A program made the position numbers and the translations under genes. Under the pieces are notes generated by a model. That model saw only the letters and a list, made by a program, of their open reading frames with translations, was not told the origin of the DNA and ran no database searches. From assembly GCF_004331175.1 (NCBI RefSeq), contig NZ_SJOD01000005.1, forward strand, positions 124,001-188,000: a DNA stretch of 64,000 nucleotides, given 5' to 3'. Shown one piece after another: positions 8,712 to 17,098 of the stretch. How positions within the stretch are numbered: the first letter of the stretch is position 1; each line of letters begins with the position of its first letter. The stretch is from Acinetobacter sp. ANC 4178 (GTDB taxonomy: Bacteria; Pseudomonadota; Gammaproteobacteria; Pseudomonadales; Moraxellaceae).

Positions 8712-10346
8712 ATGAAAACTTTTTTAAAATACCTCGCGGTATTTGTCGTACTGCTTTTGCTTGCAGTATTGATTTTTTTATTCCGACCAACTGTGTCTAA
8801 AAAAATTCAAACCTCAAATAATGAACCAGTGGTTGATGCTGTCTTGGTTGGTGGCGGAATTATGAGTACCACCTTAGGTACCTATTTGACCGAACTTGAA
8901 CCAAACTGGCAAATTCGCATGTACGAGCGACTAGATCAAGTTGCCCAAGAAAGCTCAAATGGCTTTAATAATGCAGGCACTGGTCACTCTGGCTTTATGG
9001 AAATGAACTATACCTCTGAAAAAGATGGCAAAATGGACATTACCAAGGCAGTAAAAGTTGCTGAACAATTTGAAGTCGCAAAGCAATTCTGGTCATACCA
9101 AGTGAAACAAGGTGTTTTAGGCGAGCCAACTAGCTTTATTAACCCTGTTCCTCATATTGCATTTGTATGGGGAGATAACGTGAATTTCTTAGAAAAGCGT
9201 TATGCTGCTATGGTTAAAAACCCAATGTTCTACGGTATGAAGTTCACTGAGAACCCTGCCGAAATTAAACAATGGGCACCTTTGGTGATGAATGGCCGTG
9301 ATGCTGCACAAAAAGTAGCTGCAACACGTATGGATGTCGGTTCTGATGTGAACTATGGTTCAATCACCACACAATTGGTCGATCACCTTAAAAAGCAGTC
9401 TAACTTCCAACTGCAAACCTCTACAGAAGTGACTGGCATTAGCCAAAATGATGACAAAACTTGGACTGTATCTTTCAAAAATTTGAAAACAGGCGCAACC
9501 AACCATGTCAAAACTCGTTTTGTGTTTATTGGTGCAGGTGGTGCAGCAGTTAAACTCTTGCAAATGACAGGTCTGCCTGAAGCTAAACAATACGCTGGCT
9601 TCCCTGTAGGTGGCGTGTTCTTAATGACAGACAATCCTAAAGTCACTGCTGGCCATACTGCGAAAGTCTATGGTCGTGCCGAATTGGGTGCTCCACCAAT
9701 GTCTGTTCCACATATTGATACCCGTTATATTGATGGTAAAAAATATGTGCTCTTCGGACCATTTGCGACCTATTCAAATAAATTCTTAAAACAAGGTTCT
9801 CAGCTAGATTTATTAAAATCGACCACGAAAAACAATGTATTACCCATGACTGCTGTAGGCATGGAAAACCTTGATTTGGTCAAATACTTAGTAAGTCAGG
9901 TCATGATGTCTGATGAAGATCGTTTTAATGAATTGAAAAAATACTATCCTGATGCAAAACCAGAAGACTGGCATTTAAATCAAGGTGGTCAACGTGTTCA
10001 AATCATTAAGAAAGAAGACGGTAAACCAGCCCAACTTCAGTTTGGTACAGAAATTTTCGCGTCTAAAGATGGTGCCGTAACCGCATTGCTAGGTGCTTCA
10101 CCTGGTGCATCTACTTCACCGTACATTATGTTGAGTTTGCTTGAAAAAGCATTCCCACAACAAGTACAAGGTGAATGGAACCCGAAATTACATGAAATTG
10201 TAAAATCGTACCAACAAGAGTTAAGCACAAACCCTGTATTACTGGATCAAGTGCGTCAATATACCAGTCAAACTTTAGGACTGAAATATACGCCAATGGC
10301 ACAAGCAGCCAATGATTCATCTATCGCTGTCAGTAAAGCACAATAA
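8712..10346 (+). CDS. mqo: Malate:quinone oxidoreductase
   Basis: A 544-residue FAD-dependent membrane-associated enzyme that oxidises malate to oxaloacetate and passes electrons to quinones, a TCA-cycle step. A hydrophobic N-terminal segment (residues 5-25) is followed by the FAD-binding [16 protein letters not shown] near residue 45. Family blocks include [19 protein letters not shown] and, near the C-terminus, [20 protein letters not shown]. The length is usual for MQO. It stands alone, with a strong terminator directly after it. Confidence 0.95.
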   Translation: MKTFLKYLAVFVVLLLLAVLIFLFRPTVSKKIQTSNNEPVVDAVLVGGGIMSTTLGTYLTELEPNWQIRMYERLDQVAQESSNGFNNAGTGHSGFMEMNYTSEKDGKMDITKAVKVAEQFEVAKQFWSYQVKQGVLGEPTSFINPVPHIAFVWGDNVNFLEKRYAAMVKNPMFYGMKFTENPAEIKQWAPLVMNGRDAAQKVAATRMDVGSDVNYGSITTQLVDHLKKQSNFQLQTSTEVTGISQNDDKTWTVSFKNLKTGATNHVKTRFVFIGAGGAAVKLLQMTGLPEAKQYAGFPVGGVFLMTDNPKVTAGHTAKVYGRAELGAPPMSVPHIDTRYIDGKKYVLFGPFATYSNKFLKQGSQLDLLKSTTKNNVLPMTAVGMENLDLVKYLVSQVMMSDEDRFNELKKYYPDAKPEDWHLNQGGQRVQIIKKEDGKPAQLQFGTEIFASKDGAVTALLGASPGASTSPYIMLSLLEKAFPQQVQGEWNPKLHEIVKSYQQELSTNPVLLDQVRQYTSQTLGLKYTPMAQAANDSSIAVSKAQ

Positions 10347-10360
10347 ATTTTTCTTAAATA

Positions 10361-10390
10361 CAAAAGGATGAACTTAGGTTCATCCTTTTG
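10361..10390 (+). terminator. mqo terminator
   Basis: A 13-bp perfect stem (CAAAAGGATGAAC / GTTCATCCTTTTG) with a 4-nt loop starts 14 nt after the mqo stop codon. Confidence 0.85.
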
Positions 10391-10416
10391 ACCTTACACC
10401 ATTACAAATTTGATTT

Positions 10417-10818
10417 ATGCCTTATTACACTCCGATGCATTTTGTTCACGCGATTTTTCTTTTATTTGTAGTCATTGGGCAGATCGCTATAACTGTCAGA
10501 AAATTTACAATCCAGTTTTTGTTGGAGTTGTACTCTGCCACTGTTGTTTTATTTTCCTTTTTAATCATTATGAAAAATAACAGCTTACACAAAATTTGCT
10601 TTTATTGGATGCATTGCTATCCTGAATGGAATATTGGAGATCAATTGGGAGCATTACAAAGCAACCTGACAACTCGATATTTATCGGTTACTCCAGCCCT
10701 ATGCATTGGTGGAAATATTTGTTTAAGCCTCTGTTTCATCAGCTTCTTTTGTCCTAGAAATTTACTAAAAGCATCATTAAGTCATGAGAAATATACAATA
10801 CTTACATCAGAAAAATAG
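10417..10818 (+). CDS. Hypothetical membrane protein (doubtful)
   Basis: An open frame of 133 codons with three hydrophobic stretches (about residues 9-25, 38-52 and 95-112). No ribosome binding site precedes the ATG at 10417, no family is recognised, and the residue composition is odd (clusters of Cys and Ser). It could be a real small membrane protein or a chance frame in AT-rich DNA between mqo and the gene at 10884. Confidence 0.3.
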   Translation: MPYYTPMHFVHAIFLLFVVIGQIAITVRKFTIQFLLELYSATVVLFSFLIIMKNNSLHKICFYWMHCYPEWNIGDQLGALQSNLTTRYLSVTPALCIGGNICLSLCFISFFCPRNLLKASLSHEKYTILTSEK

Positions 10819-10883
10819 AAGCTTACAGAGAATATGCCTATGCTTATTTTAAGCGTAATGAGTTTGGATAAGGATTGATTTTT

Positions 10884-11369
10884 ATGGCAAAAACAACCGA
10901 ATTGACCCATCGACTTTATACGCTCATTTACTTTTTTATTATCTTTCTTATATTGGCGTATTGTGTACTCAACGCCATTTACACTGTGATTATTGGCGGA
11001 ACCACTTTTTACTTATTTGCCAGTTTTATTTTGATGCTTCAATGTATTTTTGCTTTACGTACATCACTCGACAGCCGTATCTATGCCAGTTTAGGGCTTG
11101 TACTTCTGATTATTGGGCTACTATATACACATGGGCTCGATTTTTTAAACCACTTAAAAACGATTGTATTGATTCCAGCTTTAATTTTGACCTTTTTTGG
11201 ACTGGATAATTTATATAAAAACTCAACCCGACTTGTTTATCTTAAAATTGGACTTATCCTCGGTTTACTGCTCGTAGCTTATAGCCAATACTATGATTTA
11301 GTTGAACTACAGAATTATTATCACTCGTTGCATAATGGTGAAACTTGGCAACAGCTTGGCGCGTTATAA
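10884..11369 (+). CDS. Small multi-pass membrane protein of unknown function
   Basis: A 161-residue protein starting MAKTTELTHRLYTL with four to five strongly hydrophobic segments (about residues 12-35, 38-58, 62-82, 86-105, 118-138). The ATG at 10884 has AAGGA at 10870-10874, spacing 9. The family is not recognised. It stands alone and ends about 80 nt before a shared bidirectional terminator. Confidence 0.7.
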   Translation: MAKTTELTHRLYTLIYFFIIFLILAYCVLNAIYTVIIGGTTFYLFASFILMLQCIFALRTSLDSRIYASLGLVLLIIGLLYTHGLDFLNHLKTIVLIPALILTFFGLDNLYKNSTRLVYLKIGLILGLLLVAYSQYYDLVELQNYYHSLHNGETWQQLGAL

Positions 11370-11451
11370 AATCGCAAAAGAGAGATTTACAATTTTAAGC
11401 TTTTACTCCCCTATTTCTAATTCCTATCACACTCTATAGCCCAATAAAAAA

Positions 11452-11476
11452 CCGCCTTCATAAGGCGGCTTTTTTT
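11452..11476. terminator. Bidirectional terminator
   Basis: Stem CCGCCTT / AAGGCGG with a CAT loop is flanked by an A-run on the left and eight T on the right, and sits between convergent genes. The stop codon of the leftward gene at 11475 overlaps its T-tract. Confidence 0.85.
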
Positions 11477-11672
11477 AGTCTAAAATTGCAGACCAGAGTG
11501 AATAGAATGCTTGAATATCGGGCTCAAGAAATTCATCATTTTCAGCATCATAAACAAAAGATTTTTCTTCTAATAAGTATTCGCCATCTTGTTCATTAAG
11601 ATATTTTTTTAAGAAAGTTTTAAAGTTATTTGCTCGATCAGGGAAAACTTGTTCTCCGTCAAAAAAGATCAT
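11475..11672 (-). CDS. Small acidic hypothetical protein
   Basis: A 65-residue soluble acidic protein (starts MIFFDGEQVFPDRANNF, ends FYSLWSAILD). A GAGG about 5 nt upstream of the ATG supports translation. The function is not recognised. Its stop lies inside the bidirectional terminator. Confidence 0.65.
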   Translation of the reverse strand: MIFFDGEQVFPDRANNFKTFLKKYLNEQDGEYLLEEKSFVYDAENDEFLEPDIQAFYSLWSAILD

Positions 11673-11967
11673 AACAACCTCGAACTGCCTAGATTAGCTC
11701 AAATTTTAACACATATGTTGATTTTTATCAACATATGATAATTTAATGATAATTACATCACTGTTTTACAAAGAAAAACTAACTAAAAAATTTAATTTAT
11801 TAATTAAAACTTTACAAAATCACATTCCAAAGAAAAGGTACATTTCGATGTATTAACAGATTAATGCGTTTTATGTATCATTATATTAATTTAATGTGAT
11901 TTACTTTGCATTTTTTACATATGCTTCTAAAATAAAGAAAGGGATAAGAAAAAGAGGCTCAAAGCTC

Positions 11968-12258
11968 ATGAATTTCGATGTATTCTTCACAGACAAAGAT
12001 CGCCATGAAGCGATTGATACAGCAAAGCAAATGGTATTTTTGCCAGAGAACTGTTATTTCCTAGAAAACCTAAGCCCAACAATAAACTTTTATCAAAATA
12101 ATGATCATGAAATTTTCGCAAAGGTTGTTGTTTCATATCAAAATTGTGTAACCGAACTCATAACCGACAAACCCTTTACCCTAAAATTTCACGATAATGG
12201 AGTGCATCAATTTTGGGAATATATAGATAATGGCCCTAAAGATAGTTGGCTCATGTGA
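11968..12258 (+). CDS. Small hypothetical protein
   Basis: A 96-residue soluble protein starting MNFDVFFTDKDRHEAIDTAK and ending YIDNGPKDSWLM. An AAAGAGG at 11951-11957 about 10 nt upstream supports the ATG at 11968; the frame is open from 11896 but without a better start. No family recognised. It is followed by its own terminator. Confidence 0.6.
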   Translation: MNFDVFFTDKDRHEAIDTAKQMVFLPENCYFLENLSPTINFYQNNDHEIFAKVVVSYQNCVTELITDKPFTLKFHDNGVHQFWEYIDNGPKDSWLM

Positions 12259-12298
12259 TGCAATATTTTCAGCACCAAAGATAACCATAACTAAAATA

Positions 12299-12331
12299 AA
12301 AAAGGAAATGCTAATGTAGCGTTTCCTTTTT
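12299..12331 (+). terminator. Terminator
   Basis: A 15-bp stem with one wobble pair (AAAAAGGAAATGCTA / TAGCGTTTCCTTTTT) and a 3-nt loop sits 40 nt after the hypothetical gene at 11968-12258. Confidence 0.8.
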
Positions 12332-12550
12332 ATGCTCTACACCCTTTTATAGCACTTAAACCCAGAAACTTCGGAATACACGACTATTTTTAATAATTAC
12401 AACAACTTAAAATAATTAAAATCTTAATTACCAGACTGTTCAATTTTTCTTTTCGCAATCTGAATGAACCTGTCTAAGCCCAAAATTCTGAATTGTAAAA
12501 AACTCAAAGATGATGATCCTTTTTATGTGCTGCGACTTAAAAGGAAATAG

Positions 12551-12673
12551 ATGCTCATACGAGAAAAGTCTATGAAGAATAATCAGGTTAAAAATACCTT
12601 AGCGATTGCTATAGGCGCACTCTTGTGGGGCATACTACTTATGGCAAATAGCTTTGCCACTACTGCCGTTTAA
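12551..12673 (+). CDS. Small single-pass membrane protein (40 aa)
   Basis: A short frame starting MLIREKSMKNNQVKN, followed by one hydrophobic helix (LAIAIGALLWGILLMA) and a short tail ending FATTAV. AAGGA at 12541-12545 sits 5 nt before the ATG at 12551. The shape (charged N-terminus, one transmembrane helix, short tail) fits bacterial small membrane proteins. Function unknown. It lies just left of the island boundary. Confidence 0.5.
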   Translation: MLIREKSMKNNQVKNTLAIAIGALLWGILLMANSFATTAV

Positions 12674-12778
12674 CCAAAGTGTTATATTTTCATTTAGTGC
12701 AGAATAAGAAGCAAATTAGTGCAAAAAAGGCCGAAAACTTACACTTACGTAGTGCTTACACGGATTCTAAAAATAAAA

Positions 12779-12809
12779 AACCACTTAGGATTAGCACACC
12801 TAAGTGGTT
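12779..12809 (-). terminator. Ancestral tRNA terminator beside the island's left boundary
   Basis: AACCACTTAGG (12779-12789) and CCTAAGTGGTT (12799-12809) form an 11-bp stem with a 9-nt loop. The U-tract (A-run on the plus strand) is positioned for leftward transcription. It lies immediately downstream of the displaced tRNA 3' end at 12818-12864, as expected for the original terminator of the tRNA before the island inserted. Confidence 0.7.
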
Positions 12810-12817
12810 GATATATA

Positions 12818-12864
12818 TGGTGGGCCCACCCAGACTCGAACTGGGGACCAACGGATTATGAGTC
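12818..12864 (-). repeat. Left attachment-site copy (displaced tRNA 3' end)
   Basis: These 47 bp are identical to 19563-19609, covering the CCA end, T-arm, variable loop and anticodon loop of the tRNA on the minus strand. Identity stops one base beyond the CAU anticodon loop (AGTC then A here, C in the intact gene). The D-arm and 5' acceptor strand are absent, so this copy is not a functional tRNA. Confidence 0.85.
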
Positions 12865-12939
12865 AGACCAGTTTTTAATTTTTTAACTATAAAAAACAAT
12901 GTCTTATGATGCATTTTCCAATGGAATACAATAAAAATA

Positions 12940-13226
12940 ACAGTACCGAACTGTTTTAGTTAAACTCATGAAAAAAAAGGTATTTTATTTTTTGAAATTC
13001 TTTTTTATGATTTTTTACTAATACTAAGTATAAGAAAAATAAAGGCCCAATTTTGTGATGTACCACAAATAGACCGTGGTTTTGGACACTCGGAAAGATG
13101 GACCGAGGTTCTTAAGTCCATGATTTTTAATTTGATAGTGAAGTACCGTGCTAGACCCAAATGTTTTGTCTAGTTAATTTTAAAATGGTTGTTGGACCGA
13201 AGTTTGGAGATTTCTATGTACCGAAG
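12940..13226. promoter_or_regulatory. Left-end cluster of ACCG/GACCG motifs
   Basis: Within about 290 nt the short core ACCG recurs with similar flanks: GTACCGAAC (12943), TAGACCGTGG (13070), TGGACCGAGG (13099), GTACCGTG (13143), TGGACCGAAG (13193) and GTACCGAAG (13218). The first sits inside an ACAGT/ACTGT inverted repeat. Similar TAGACC/TGGACC motifs occur at the other island end. Binding sites for an integrase or excisionase are one possibility. No gene was seen between 12865 and 13560. Confidence 0.4.
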
Positions 13227-13274
13227 TATTTGCAGTCTGACCAGAAACAACATCAGAAAAAATTAAAAAATAAA

Positions 13275-13454
13275 GAAAATACCACCCTGCAAGTGTAGAA
13301 ATTCAAAGAAAATAAACAAAAAAATCAGAAGCACAACAATCCTCGATTTTTCCTCCCAAAGCAAACCAACATTTTGCAACGCCAAACAGCATTGTGAGCA
13401 CACAACACTGAAAGAGCGAGCTTGATGTTTGGCGTTGCAAAATAGAAAACGGGA
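13275..13454. repeat. 180-bp island direct repeat, copy 1, with 18-bp hairpin
   Basis: By my count 173 of 180 positions match the copy at 15688-15867, in the same orientation. It contains a perfect 18-bp inverted repeat, ATTTTGCAACGCCAAACA at 13371-13388 and its complement at 13426-13443, separated by 37 nt. The similarity begins at GAAAATACCACC and ends at AAAACGGGA. The two copies bracket the secreted-protein and RES-domain genes. Confidence 0.85.
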
Positions 13455-13560
13455 TATTGTTGAATAGTTTGACGCTATCTAATCTCCAATATGCCAGTTA
13501 AGGAGGAGTTGAACAAATCCACTGAACACTCAAAATGTTAAACTTAACAATTTCAAATTA

Positions 13561-14016
13561 TTATTTTATGTTGGATGAAACTGGATAAATTTTAACGCCC
13601 ATTTTTTTACGATTTTCATTCAACCCTTTAATATCTGATTGGTCTATGCCATTTAAAGCATCATTAACTGCACCTATTAACAATTTTACTTCAATGGCTG
13701 TCGTTCGTTCTGGACTTGACCATATTGATCGTTTATAGCGATCTGAAGCTATCGGAAAATTTATATCTTCAACTACAGCGATTACAACAGCAGTAGCTTG
13801 TTGATTACTTATAGCTGAGGTATAGCGTAAGTTAACTTTTGCATTAGCACTTTTTAAGCACTCACAAACCTCTTGATAATTATCAAATTCAAAATTATTT
13901 TTTTTAAGAATATCTATCAGTTTGTCATCAGACATATAACTAATTGAACAGTTAGAACCAGCAGAAACATTCATTCCGATTGTACAAAGCAAACTCAGTA
14001 ATAATAATTTTTTCAT
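13561..14016 (-). CDS. Small secreted protein of unknown function
   Basis: A 151-residue protein with a clear signal peptide (MKKLLLLSLLCTIGMNVSAG, cleavage likely after about residue 19-20) and three cysteines in the mature part (NCSIS, VCECLK). The mature chain is predicted to be exported to the periplasm or beyond. No family recognised. It is downstream of and in the same direction as the RES-domain gene (gap about 180 nt) and lies inside the 180-bp repeat pair, so the two may travel together. Confidence 0.75.
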   Translation of the reverse strand: MKKLLLLSLLCTIGMNVSAGSNCSISYMSDDKLIDILKKNNFEFDNYQEVCECLKSANAKVNLRYTSAISNQQATAVVIAVVEDINFPIASDRYKRSIWSSPERTTAIEVKLLIGAVNDALNGIDQSDIKGLNENRKKMGVKIYPVSSNIK

Positions 14017-14197
14017 CTTACCCTCTGATTTTTGTGAAAACTTTAAAACTTATGATTAAGTTGAGAAGATACTAAGATCGCTATAGTAATTAATCAATTT
14101 AAAACTAAGAACTTTTTTAATTTGACAATCAGATACCTAAAATTTTAGGAGTGCCAATTACCTTTACTTTTCGATAATTTCAACCATAGTCGTTATA

Positions 14198-15469
14198 CTA
14201 AAAATTCCCAGAATACAAAGGTGATGTTTCATATTTAATTTTTTCAGTTTTCTGCACATTGACACTATTACTAATAAATTCGAGTCCAAAATCATCTAAT
14301 ATTGATTCTTGTCTTTTTGTTATATCATCATCAATTGCAAAAAGATTATCTGTATCCCTCAATTTATCTTTCGGAAAAAGGACAATATTAGCACCACCAT
14401 CAAATTGGGTAGATTCAAAGGAAATACCATCAAAGTTATTGTCTCTCACGTATGCTAAATATTCAGCTAATACTTGTGTAATTAAGTATTCATCTTCATG
14501 CCCATTGATAACAGGTAAACTTATTAGTTTATGCAGTTTTCGTAAAAATTCTTTATGCATCGACTGATATTTAAAATCAGGTTGAAAATAACTTAAAACA
14601 GGATAAGAACTTTCTAATAATTTAAAGTCTAAGATTTTAAGCTCTCTTTTCGGAGAAAATGTTCCTAAGACCAAATAAGATCCAATTGAAGGCCGCATTT
14701 CTGCAATACAGGTTTCTATATGCAATGCACCATAAAAAATAGAAACCCCTTTAGCATTCATTCGCCCCTGCTGAGCAAATTTAGATGGAGGTGGTGACAA
14801 TTCTTTATCAGGATTTTGCAAATATGTTATACACTCTTCATATGTATCGGCCCTTCGTGCCCTAAAAATTTGAGTTTCCTTCGCTATTGTACGTATCACT
14901 GGCACTTTGTTTTTAGAATATCCGTGTCCACTTGAGTGTGTTTGGGATGCATACATATTTTCAACATCATGGAAGATCTCCTGAAATAGTTTCTTTGCAG
15001 AATCACTAAAAAAACGACGTTTTGTTTTAAGCTCGTCAACTAAATAACTCCAATACTCTTCAAAGTAGTCATCATAGCTTTTTCTATACACATAAGATTC
15101 TGTGTTGTCAAAAAAAGAGGTATCGCCGTCCCTCACATTCCATGCATCTTTCTCGCACAAATACGATATTATCTCATCAATCTCAGGAATTTCTTGTCCT
15201 AAAATTTCTTGAATAATACATTCTAAGTCATCTCCTTCCCCAGAATAATTATCCGATGACCACCATCTTTCAGCGCTCGAAGCTAATGAGTAATGCTCAA
15301 AAATTACTTCTTCTAATTCATTGGCCAAATCCTCATATTGACCACATTTCTTTTCCATTTTACAGCAACAACATATTTTTATTTTACTGGACGTAGTAAT
15401 AATCAGCTCAATTAAATATTTATCATTTAAACAATCTTCACAGATTGCTAGTCCTTCTAAATTGTTCAC
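14198..15469 (-). CDS. HEPN/RES two-domain protein, putative NAD+ phosphorylase toxin/defence protein
   Basis: A 423-residue protein. The N-terminus has a cysteine-rich ribbon (CEDC near residue 10, CCCC about 33-36 and a further Cys near 42). An all-helical region follows with the pattern of the HEPN/RES N-terminal domain (YVYRKSYDDYFEEYWSYLVD, then KRRFFSD). The C-terminal half is a RES domain: QIFRARRA, SPPPSKFAQQGRMNAKGVSI, FYGALHIETCIAEMRP and LKILDF. RES domains degrade NAD+ in known toxin-antitoxin systems; HEPN-linked forms are proposed to act in conflict systems. The conserved Arg, GRMN and Glu residues are present, so activity is plausible. No Xre-type antitoxin gene lies beside it. 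Confidence 0.85.
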   Translation of the reverse strand: MNNLEGLAICEDCLNDKYLIELIITTSSKIKICCCCKMEKKCGQYEDLANELEEVIFEHYSLASSAERWWSSDNYSGEGDDLECIIQEILGQEIPEIDEIISYLCEKDAWNVRDGDTSFFDNTESYVYRKSYDDYFEEYWSYLVDELKTKRRFFSDSAKKLFQEIFHDVENMYASQTHSSGHGYSKNKVPVIRTIAKETQIFRARRADTYEECITYLQNPDKELSPPPSKFAQQGRMNAKGVSIFYGALHIETCIAEMRPSIGSYLVLGTFSPKRELKILDFKLLESSYPVLSYFQPDFKYQSMHKEFLRKLHKLISLPVINGHEDEYLITQVLAEYLAYVRDNNFDGISFESTQFDGGANIVLFPKDKLRDTDNLFAIDDDITKRQESILDDFGLEFISNSVNVQKTEKIKYETSPLYSGNF

Positions 15470-15687
15470 ATGAACCTACAATTTTTCAACTTATAGGAAG
15501 TAATTATAATTTGTTTAAAGGTAATCACTATACTTTTTTAAGGTTGATCAAATTTATTGACTCATTTTTAACCATTAGAAATCACAGGGATAACTCCCTT
15601 AACTTAATATTTTAGTTAATTCTTGGAACACTCATCTGCCAAATGTTTATTTATGATCCATGCAGAAAAAAGTATCCGAAAAAATAT

Positions 15688-15867
15688 GAAAATACCACCT
15701 TGCAAGTGTAGAAATTCAAAGAAAATAAACAAAAAAATCAGAAGCCCAACAACCCTCGATTTTTCCTCCCAAAGCAAACCAACATTTTGCAACGCCAAAC
15801 AGTATTGTGAGCACACAACACTGAGATAGCGAGCTTGATGTATGGCGTTGCAAAATAGAAAACGGGA
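15688..15867. repeat. 180-bp island direct repeat, copy 2
   Basis: The second copy of the repeat at 13275-13454, same orientation, 7 mismatches. The hairpin arms are at 15784-15801 and 15839-15856; one arm carries a T-to-A change, leaving 17 of 18 pairs. It lies between the RES-domain gene and the frameshifted gene ending at 15915. No convincing gene overlaps it. Confidence 0.85.
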
Positions 15868-15914
15868 GCTGTCTGAATACCTCCCACCAAAAAGCTAAGA
15901 TTAGTTAGGAAATA

Positions 15915-16762
15915 TCAGGCAATTTCGTCTAGCTGAATGTTCTGCTGTGATTGCGGTGGAATTGGATCATCTTCGAACACATCAATGCCATCTGGATCAT
16001 GGTATTGATACGTTGTCTTAGAGATTTCAGGACCTGAGATCAATTCTCCCGACAAGGAATCAAAGATACTCCCTCCAATCTGAAATTCCTGAGGTACAGA
16101 TTTATAGGACTTCTGTAATTCATCGATAGACAAATACTGGTAATTTCCGTATGCAATATTCCGAAATTCAAGAAATCTCAGTTCTGGTTTTTTCGCATTT
16201 CTGTCACTTACAGCAAAGAACTTGGTAATGAAATTTGCAGCTTTGCTTGGATCTATACTGACTTCTTTGGTCTTGAAGTCTACTTTTATTCCTGAAACCA
16301 ACTTTTCCTTCATGAAAGTTTTCATGGGAATACTTGTATTTTTATGGATGGATTCAAATGCATCAGTGATTAGAATAGCTGCATCGACTGGCTTTAAGCG
16401 ATAGCCTTTGCCGATATAGCGTTTAGGATTATATGTGTAGAATCGTTTTAACAAGTACTGCACAACAAGATTAGATGAATAAGCTTTGGCTATAGTCAGA
16501 ACTTTATCATATTGATTGGTCTGCAAAATATTGTAGATATCCTCTAGATTGCCAATGACTGTAGATAGCACTGCAATTTTTGTCACAATATCAACAGTAG
16601 CTGCATGATGAGGTACATCATACTTAGCAACAAGTTTATCTACAAATACCTCATCGTTCTTAGCCTGAATGCCATCGGTTTACCTAAGCGATTAGCAAGT
16701 GCCTCTTGGGTCAATTCTTGTTGCTGACGTTGAAGAACTAGCCATTGTTGAAAAATCAACAT
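15915..16762 (-). pseudogene. Frameshifted island gene of unknown function
   Basis: A frame with a good ribosome binding site (GGAGAGAGG) starts at 16762: MLIFQQWLVLQRQQQELTQ, then EALANRLGKP, after which it runs to an early stop. The remainder continues in another frame from about 16681 (DGIQAKNDEVFVDKLVAKYD) into the long open frame ending at 15915. The change is one base at AAACCGATGG (about 16679-16684). The N-terminus looks like an Xre-type helix-turn-helix start, but the rest is not recognised. Alternatively translation begins at an internal GTG (16586), giving 223 residues. The C-terminus is acidic and proline-rich (DVFEDDPIPPQSQQ). Confidence 0.55.
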
Positions 16763-16778
16763 GATTGATTCCTCTCTC

Positions 16779-16938
16779 CTATACGAAGACAAGTGCAATG
16801 GCGCAAAGCTTTGTCGTTACGTCTGACTTCTTATCGTTGCAGACACGAATTGCTTTTGCTACAGACTTACATTGGGGGTGTGGGATTACTTCGATGGCTT
16901 TAGATACAGCCTCAAGTTTAGGATAGTATTTTTTTCAT
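16779..16938 (-). pseudogene. Small frameshifted gene upstream of the previous one
   Basis: AAGGAG 5 nt before an ATG at 16938 marks a start, but the run of seven A right after it (complement of 16929-16935) throws the frame to a stop after a few codons. With one A fewer the product would be about 52 residues: MKKYYPKLEAVSKAIEVIPH and on to CAIALVFV. Its TAG (16779-16781) overlaps the ribosome binding site of the next gene, so the two look like an operon. A sequencing error, decay, or slippage on the A-run could each explain it. Confidence 0.5.
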
Positions 16939-17026
16939 GGTCACTCCTTTATTAGTTAAAGACCATGAAAATAATATGTATTTGAAATTCAGGCAGATAC
17001 AATTAAAAACTGATAGAACAGCAGGC

Positions 17027-17073
17027 AACTTAAGTTAAGCTACTTATATATTGTAGTAGCTTTAACTTAAGTT
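17027..17073. terminator. Long AT-rich inverted repeat after the DUF262 gene
   Basis: AACTTAAGTTAAGCTACT (17027-17044) pairs with 17055-17073 across 18 bp with a single bulged base and a 10-nt loop. It sits 26 nt past the stop of the leftward DUF262-family gene. Each arm also contains the palindrome AACTTAAGTT, so an operator role is possible. Confidence 0.5.
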
Positions 17074-17098
17074 AAACGTTAAGTATTTATCTTATTTA

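Noticed and set aside
12679..12861. 60-codon frame ending in PRLELGTNGL
   Set aside because: Its end is the translation of the tRNA fragment/attachment site; this is a well-known spurious peptide and there is no ribosome binding site.
13371..13443. Integron attC-like site in the 180-bp repeat
   Set aside because: The arms GCCAAAC/GTTTGGC differ from the RYYYAAC/GTTRRRY core at the fourth base, the stem is perfect rather than carrying extrahelical bases, and no integron integrase is present.
15616..15829. Overlapping open frames on both strands across repeat copy 2
   Set aside because: They run through the hairpin repeat, lack ribosome binding sites, and are not preserved in repeat copy 1.
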